Under the pieces are notes generated by a model. The model searched no databases and was not told the origin of the DNA. It saw nothing but the letters and a program-made list of their open reading frames with translations. The position numbers and the translations under genes are program-made. From assembly GCF_040939455.1 (NCBI RefSeq), contig NC_134117.1, positions 30,869,501-30,933,500 of the forward strand: a stretch of DNA of 64,000 nt, given 5' to 3'. The stretch is from Microcebus murinus. Lineage: Eukaryota > Chordata > Mammalia > Primates > Cheirogaleidae. Below are positions 1 to 64,000 of this stretch, piece after piece. Positions within the stretch are counted from its first letter, which is position 1. Each line of letters starts with the position of its first letter.

Positions 1-59868
<59,868 letters not shown>

Positions 59869-59978
59869 CTAGCTGAAAGACCTGAAGTGAAAACCTAGCT
59901 CCATCATTGCTGTGATAAGGGATTCTGGGATAGTCATCTAATCTCTTTGTATCTCTTCATGTTTAAAATAAGGAGGCT

Positions 59979-60654
59979 CCAAACACTAAATGCTGGTGAG
60001 GATGTGGAGAGAGAGGAACACTCTTATAATGCTGGTGGGACTGCAAGCTAGTTCGACCTCTGTGGAAAGCAATATGGAGATACCTTAAAGCGATACAAGT
60101 GAATCTACCATTTGATCCAGCAATCCCATTGCTGGGCATCTACCCAAAAGATCCAATGACACTCTACAAAAAAGAAACTTGCACTTGAATGTTCATAGCA
60201 GCACAATTCATAATTGCAAGGCTGCGGAAACAGCCCAAGTGCATCAATCCAAGAATGGATTAACAAAATGTGGTATATGTATACCATGGAGTACTATTCA
60301 GCTCTAAGAAACAACGGTGATACAGCACATCTTATATTTTCCTGGTTAGAGCTGGAACCCATACTACTAAGTGAAGTATCCCAAGAATGGAAAAACAAGC
60401 ACCACATATACTCACCAGCAAACTGGTATTAACTGAGCAGCACCTAAGTAGACACATAGGTACTACAGTAATAGGGTATTGGGCAGGTGGGAGGGGGGAG
60501 AGGGGCGGGTATATACATACATAATGATTGAGATGTGCACCATCTGGGGGATGGTCATGCTGGAAACTCAGACTAGTGGGGGGAGGGGGGAAAAGGGCAT
60601 TTATTGAAACCTTAAAATCTGTACCCCCATAATATGCCGAAATAAAAAAAAAAG
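59979..60654 (+). mobile_element. Recent L1 insertion, 5'-truncated (ORF2 end and 3' UTR)
   Basis: The plus-strand ORF2 tail ('ggtgggactgcaagctagtt') is followed by a G-rich polypurine UTR, 'cataatatgccgaaat' and an A tail. A perfect 15-bp duplication, TAAAATAAGGAGGCT, flanks it (59964-59978 and 60655-60669). The peptide KMWYMYTMEYYSALRNNGD lies in the ORF2 end. Confidence 0.95.
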
Positions 60655-60929
60655 TAAAATAAGGAGGCTGAAAAGGGCAATTCATAAAATCCCTTTTGAT
60701 CTAAACAAGTCCATGAGATTATAAGAAAATAAGGCTTCAGGGTAATTTTGATTGAAATATATTTGACTGATGGACATCAAAATTAGATTAAATCAATGTA
60801 TTTAGTCCTTAAATTAATGTTATTTATCAAGTAGTGAAATATATAATATCAAATGAAAGCATAAAATCATTTTGAATAATCTTTTACAAATGTATTATCT
60901 ATTATGTTCCTCAAATGACAATATAATGA

Positions 60930-61140
60930 GAAGAACAAATACTTATAGAGCACTTACTATGCACCAGGAATCGTTCTAAGCACTTTGTCTATTTTACCTC
61001 ATTTATTTCCCACAATGGTCCTAAGAGTCAGGGACTGTTGTCATCCTCAGAGACTTGCCTAAAGTCCTTAATCAATAGGTGGCAAAGTCTAGATTTGAAC
61101 TTAGGGTGTCAGCTCCAGTGGTTTCACTATTAACCACTCT
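60930..61140 (-). repeat. MIR SINE
   Basis: 'tagagcacttactatgcacc' and 'gatttgaacttagggtgtca' fit MIR. Strand tentative. Confidence 0.7.
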
Positions 61141-63800
61141 CTAAATGCCTAACGAGTATACATGAACTGTAATGCTCTCCAGCTCTGGGCATGTAGTTAT
61201 TCTAATATGGTTTGTTTTTTCCTACTGCACAGACTGGGGTATAATATTTAATATTAATCCACATCTATATCCCTCCCCTTATGATATGCAGCCTCTAAAT
61301 CCCCATGATGCTTCATCCCTAAGACAATTTTGCTGTTGCCTTTACGTTGGTGCTTGGACACTGGTGTTCATCTAAGTTGCTTTCTCCATCCTGGCTAATG
61401 TCCAGATCGGTAAGCTCAGCTGTTAACAGACCAAGGTCTCGGTCTTGACCCTCCGTGGTCCTATTAGCTACACTTGGTTCAGCAACAGTGCTGAGACCTG
61501 GGCAGCAACTCTTTTCCCTGGCCTGAGTGAGTACGAGGCCAGAACAGAGAATTCATGGTGACCCACAACAAGTGCAGGCAGTGTTCAAGGTTAGCGTCAC
61601 ACTGCCCATGAGTCAATAAAATGGTAAGATTCAATGGCATTTAGTGCTGGTAGCAACCACAGAGGGCAGTCCAACCCCATTTTTCCAGATAGAGAATCTA
61701 TGGCTCGTAAGAGAAGTGGCTTTCTGAGGTCACAGTTCTTGTTGATGTCAAAACTAAGACTCCCAGTCCAGTGCTCATTCATCTAATGAAAGGTGACAGT
61801 TTCTTTCAACTTGGTTCTAGGTGAGTCCTAAGTAGTCAATTTGGGGCTGCACATTTGAAGACAGAGCTGGAATAAAAGGAGTAGATACTGAGAAGAGAAC
61901 CAAAACATGATTAAAGAAATGAAAAATACAGAATGAAAAGGATTGTTTTTCAGTGAAAGGTTGCTCATACCTCATTACTATCCCCACACAGAAACAAATA
62001 GGGAAATAGTAGCAACAGGGAGTTTTAGTGATAAACCAGGATTTATACTCTCGTCCCAGCCAGGAGCACTAGAGTAACCTGCCTCTTCCCTTCTATAACA
62101 GGCTGACGTGAAATGTGATGGGCCATCCGCCACCCCCGAGCCCTGCAGGCTTCCAGCATGTGCCTCTGCTCTCCACCTGCTCTGGACTTCGCTGGGCCCT
62201 CAGGCGACATCAGGAGAACAGATCTGGAATCAGACCGTGGGACAAGCCCTGGTCCAAGTCACCTCAGGAACTCTCTGGGATTCCCAGACAGCCCCTCTCC
62301 TGTGGCTATGAAGAATGCCTTGCTCACTGTCTGTTTCGTCCTGTCCCTGGTGACCTTTCTGAAACCCTGGCTCACTAGAAATGGTTTTGCCAATGGAGAT
62401 TGAATGTTGCTGGTACTTCCGTCCAATTCTTCCTTTAGTCTGACTGGCTTTCGATGAGCCCTGTCCTGCAGTGGGAAGTCATCAGCAAACACTTAGAATC
62501 ACAGCCCTGTTGACTGTTGGAGTTGGAAATTCAAGCCCTTCTTCTCACAAATAACAATGAGATCCTGAAAAATTAAAACAGTTTCTCAAAGTCACCGAAC
62601 TCAGTTGTCGAGGCCTCTGGCTACATTCTTTCCAGGGCTCCTTTCCTATTGACGGCAAGTCAGAGTCTCTGGAAAGTCACTGTTCTTTCAGGACCATGCA
62701 GTGACTTCCTAGTCCAGTGACTGGAAAGGGTTAACTCACCTGCCCCTGGGCAGGCCTGCTTCTCAGAGCAGGCAGAGACTACCACTCGGTTTGTGTCTCC
62801 TTCCCGATCGTGCATCCAGATTTATTTCCTATCAGTCAAATCATTTTCCATATACTTTCCCACAATGCTAGGAAAAAAATAGCGATACCATATTTCACAT
62901 GGAAACCTAATTTAATCCAACTGTTCCATCGTCCAGTGTAAGTCCCCAGGGCCCCTGGCTGCCGAGATTATGTAAGCACTGTTACCATAAACACACACCC
63001 GCCCCCCAACATCTGCTTACGGACTTCAGGGACAATTCTTACTATGCAACAATGTATTCATAATTTCATAGGCATTAAATGCTGAGAGTGTCACTGCTAA
63101 TTATGAAATAATAAATGACACAGAGGGAATGAAAATTCAGTGACGAATGTCAAATTGTTGACCAAAGCATAAAAGGTGGTCGTATTTACTAAGTGGAGAA
63201 TGGAATGCATTGCCAATCCAGAAGGAATTTCGGAACACTGAAATCACACAGAAAACCACAAAAATTGTTTGAAGTGCTATGGCTCAGGCATAGGGAGTGC
63301 TTCTAGAGCAGAAAGGTGCTAACTGTGGTGGATTATTCTGCCTTATTTTAGTAGACAGCATGGAGCAAGGAGGCAGTCTGGCTCCCAGCCAAATAAAAGC
63401 CTCTCCCGGAAGGCTCTGGGCTCACCCGAATGACCTTGACCCCCTGGTCCACGTCCACAACTCCTCCACAATCTCCCCTCTCCAAATATTTTTTTTTTCT
63501 TTCTTTGGTTTTTCTCAGTACTGTTAGGCCTGGCTGAACGGAACAGCTTGCTCTCTATTCTCACATCAAATACCTTATTGGCGTCACACTAGCTCAGTTT
63601 GGAAGGAATGTTCTTGCACCTCTAAGAATGGCCTTTCCCTGGTCCACTATGTCTTGGTGTATAAAGCTGAATCTCTACCTTGGCCTCCCAGGCCCCTGCC
63701 CATTCCCTACCCTCACCTCCCCTCTCCCCTGTACCCCATCTTGGGGATCTTGTATTGGTTGTTCCTTCTATGAGAAGCCTTCCCCAACATCCCAGCTTTT

Positions 63801-63930
63801 TTTTTTTTTAAAGCAACGGGATCTTACTCTGTTGCTCAGGCTGGTCTTGAACTCTTAGGCTTACGCAATCCTCTTGCCTCAGTCTCCCAAAGTGCTGGGA
63901 CTACAGGTGTGAGCTAACACGCCTGGCCCC
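63801..63930 (-). mobile_element. Alu monomer, antisense
   Basis: A single arm follows a T-run; CCCAGCTTTT and CCCAAGCTTTT flank it. Confidence 0.82.
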
Positions 63931-64000
63931 CAAGCTTTTTATTCATCTACCTCTTACTTTTCTTTAGGCAGTCAGGATCCTGCAATGAGCTTCATGCTTT

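Noticed and set aside
62108..62403. Three overlapping plus-strand frames of 67-87 residues after a TTCTATAACAG acceptor-like sequence
   Set aside because: All three frames being open at once reflects GC-rich, stop-poor sequence; no protein family was recognised and no donor stands out.

Overview
The window is a piece of a primate nuclear genome. It is intron-rich, with GT-AG splice junctions and a dense load of Alu, L1, L2, MIR, MER5-like and Tigger copies. The younger Alus share a 3' block (around 25452-25475 and 36602-36625) that I know from lemur and loris Alus. The youngest L1 3' ends finish in a short polypurine, G-rich UTR. Together these point to a strepsirrhine, probably a lemur; the species cannot be fixed by eye.

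The only gene I can support is PLCE1 (phospholipase C epsilon 1), on the minus strand. Both its 5' and 3' ends lie outside the window. I place 20 consecutive internal coding exons, called w1 to w20 in gene order, so from high to low coordinates. They total 3649 nt (about 1216 residues). Every junction keeps the reading frame and I see no internal stop. The encoded segment runs from inside the CDC25/RasGEF domain (w1-w3), through a PH-like region (w4), a low-complexity linker (w5-w7), an EF-hand region (w8-w11), the catalytic X half (w12-w15), the acidic X-Y linker (w16-w17), to the Y half (w18-w20). The six residues equivalent to the PLC-delta1 active site and Ca2+ ligands are all present, spread over w12, w13 and w14. 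The C2 and RA domains would lie beyond position 1, and the N-terminal exons beyond 64000.

The rest is intron. 1-12201 holds a nearly full-length Tigger1 DNA transposon inside an older L1, two internally deleted Tigger-like elements, a G-quadruplex-prone tract, a candidate plus-strand exon and an intact-looking Alu. 12320-23133 holds L2, a recent 117-bp tandem duplication beside exon w17, a very short L1 tail insertion and a 5'-truncated Alu. 23293-44533 holds the catalytic, EF-hand and PH-like exons with several Alus, L2 copies, a head-to-head pair of L1 fragments and a long GA microsatellite. 44534-64000 holds two lineage-specific L1 insertions with target-site duplications, more Alus and MIRs, and a GT/GA microsatellite.

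I see no bacterial, viral or CRISPR-type system. The observations most worth checking concern PLCE1 splicing: a recursive-splice-like motif at the start of w1, weak donors in the catalytic core, inverted Alus around w14, the duplication beside w17 and a possible antisense exon.
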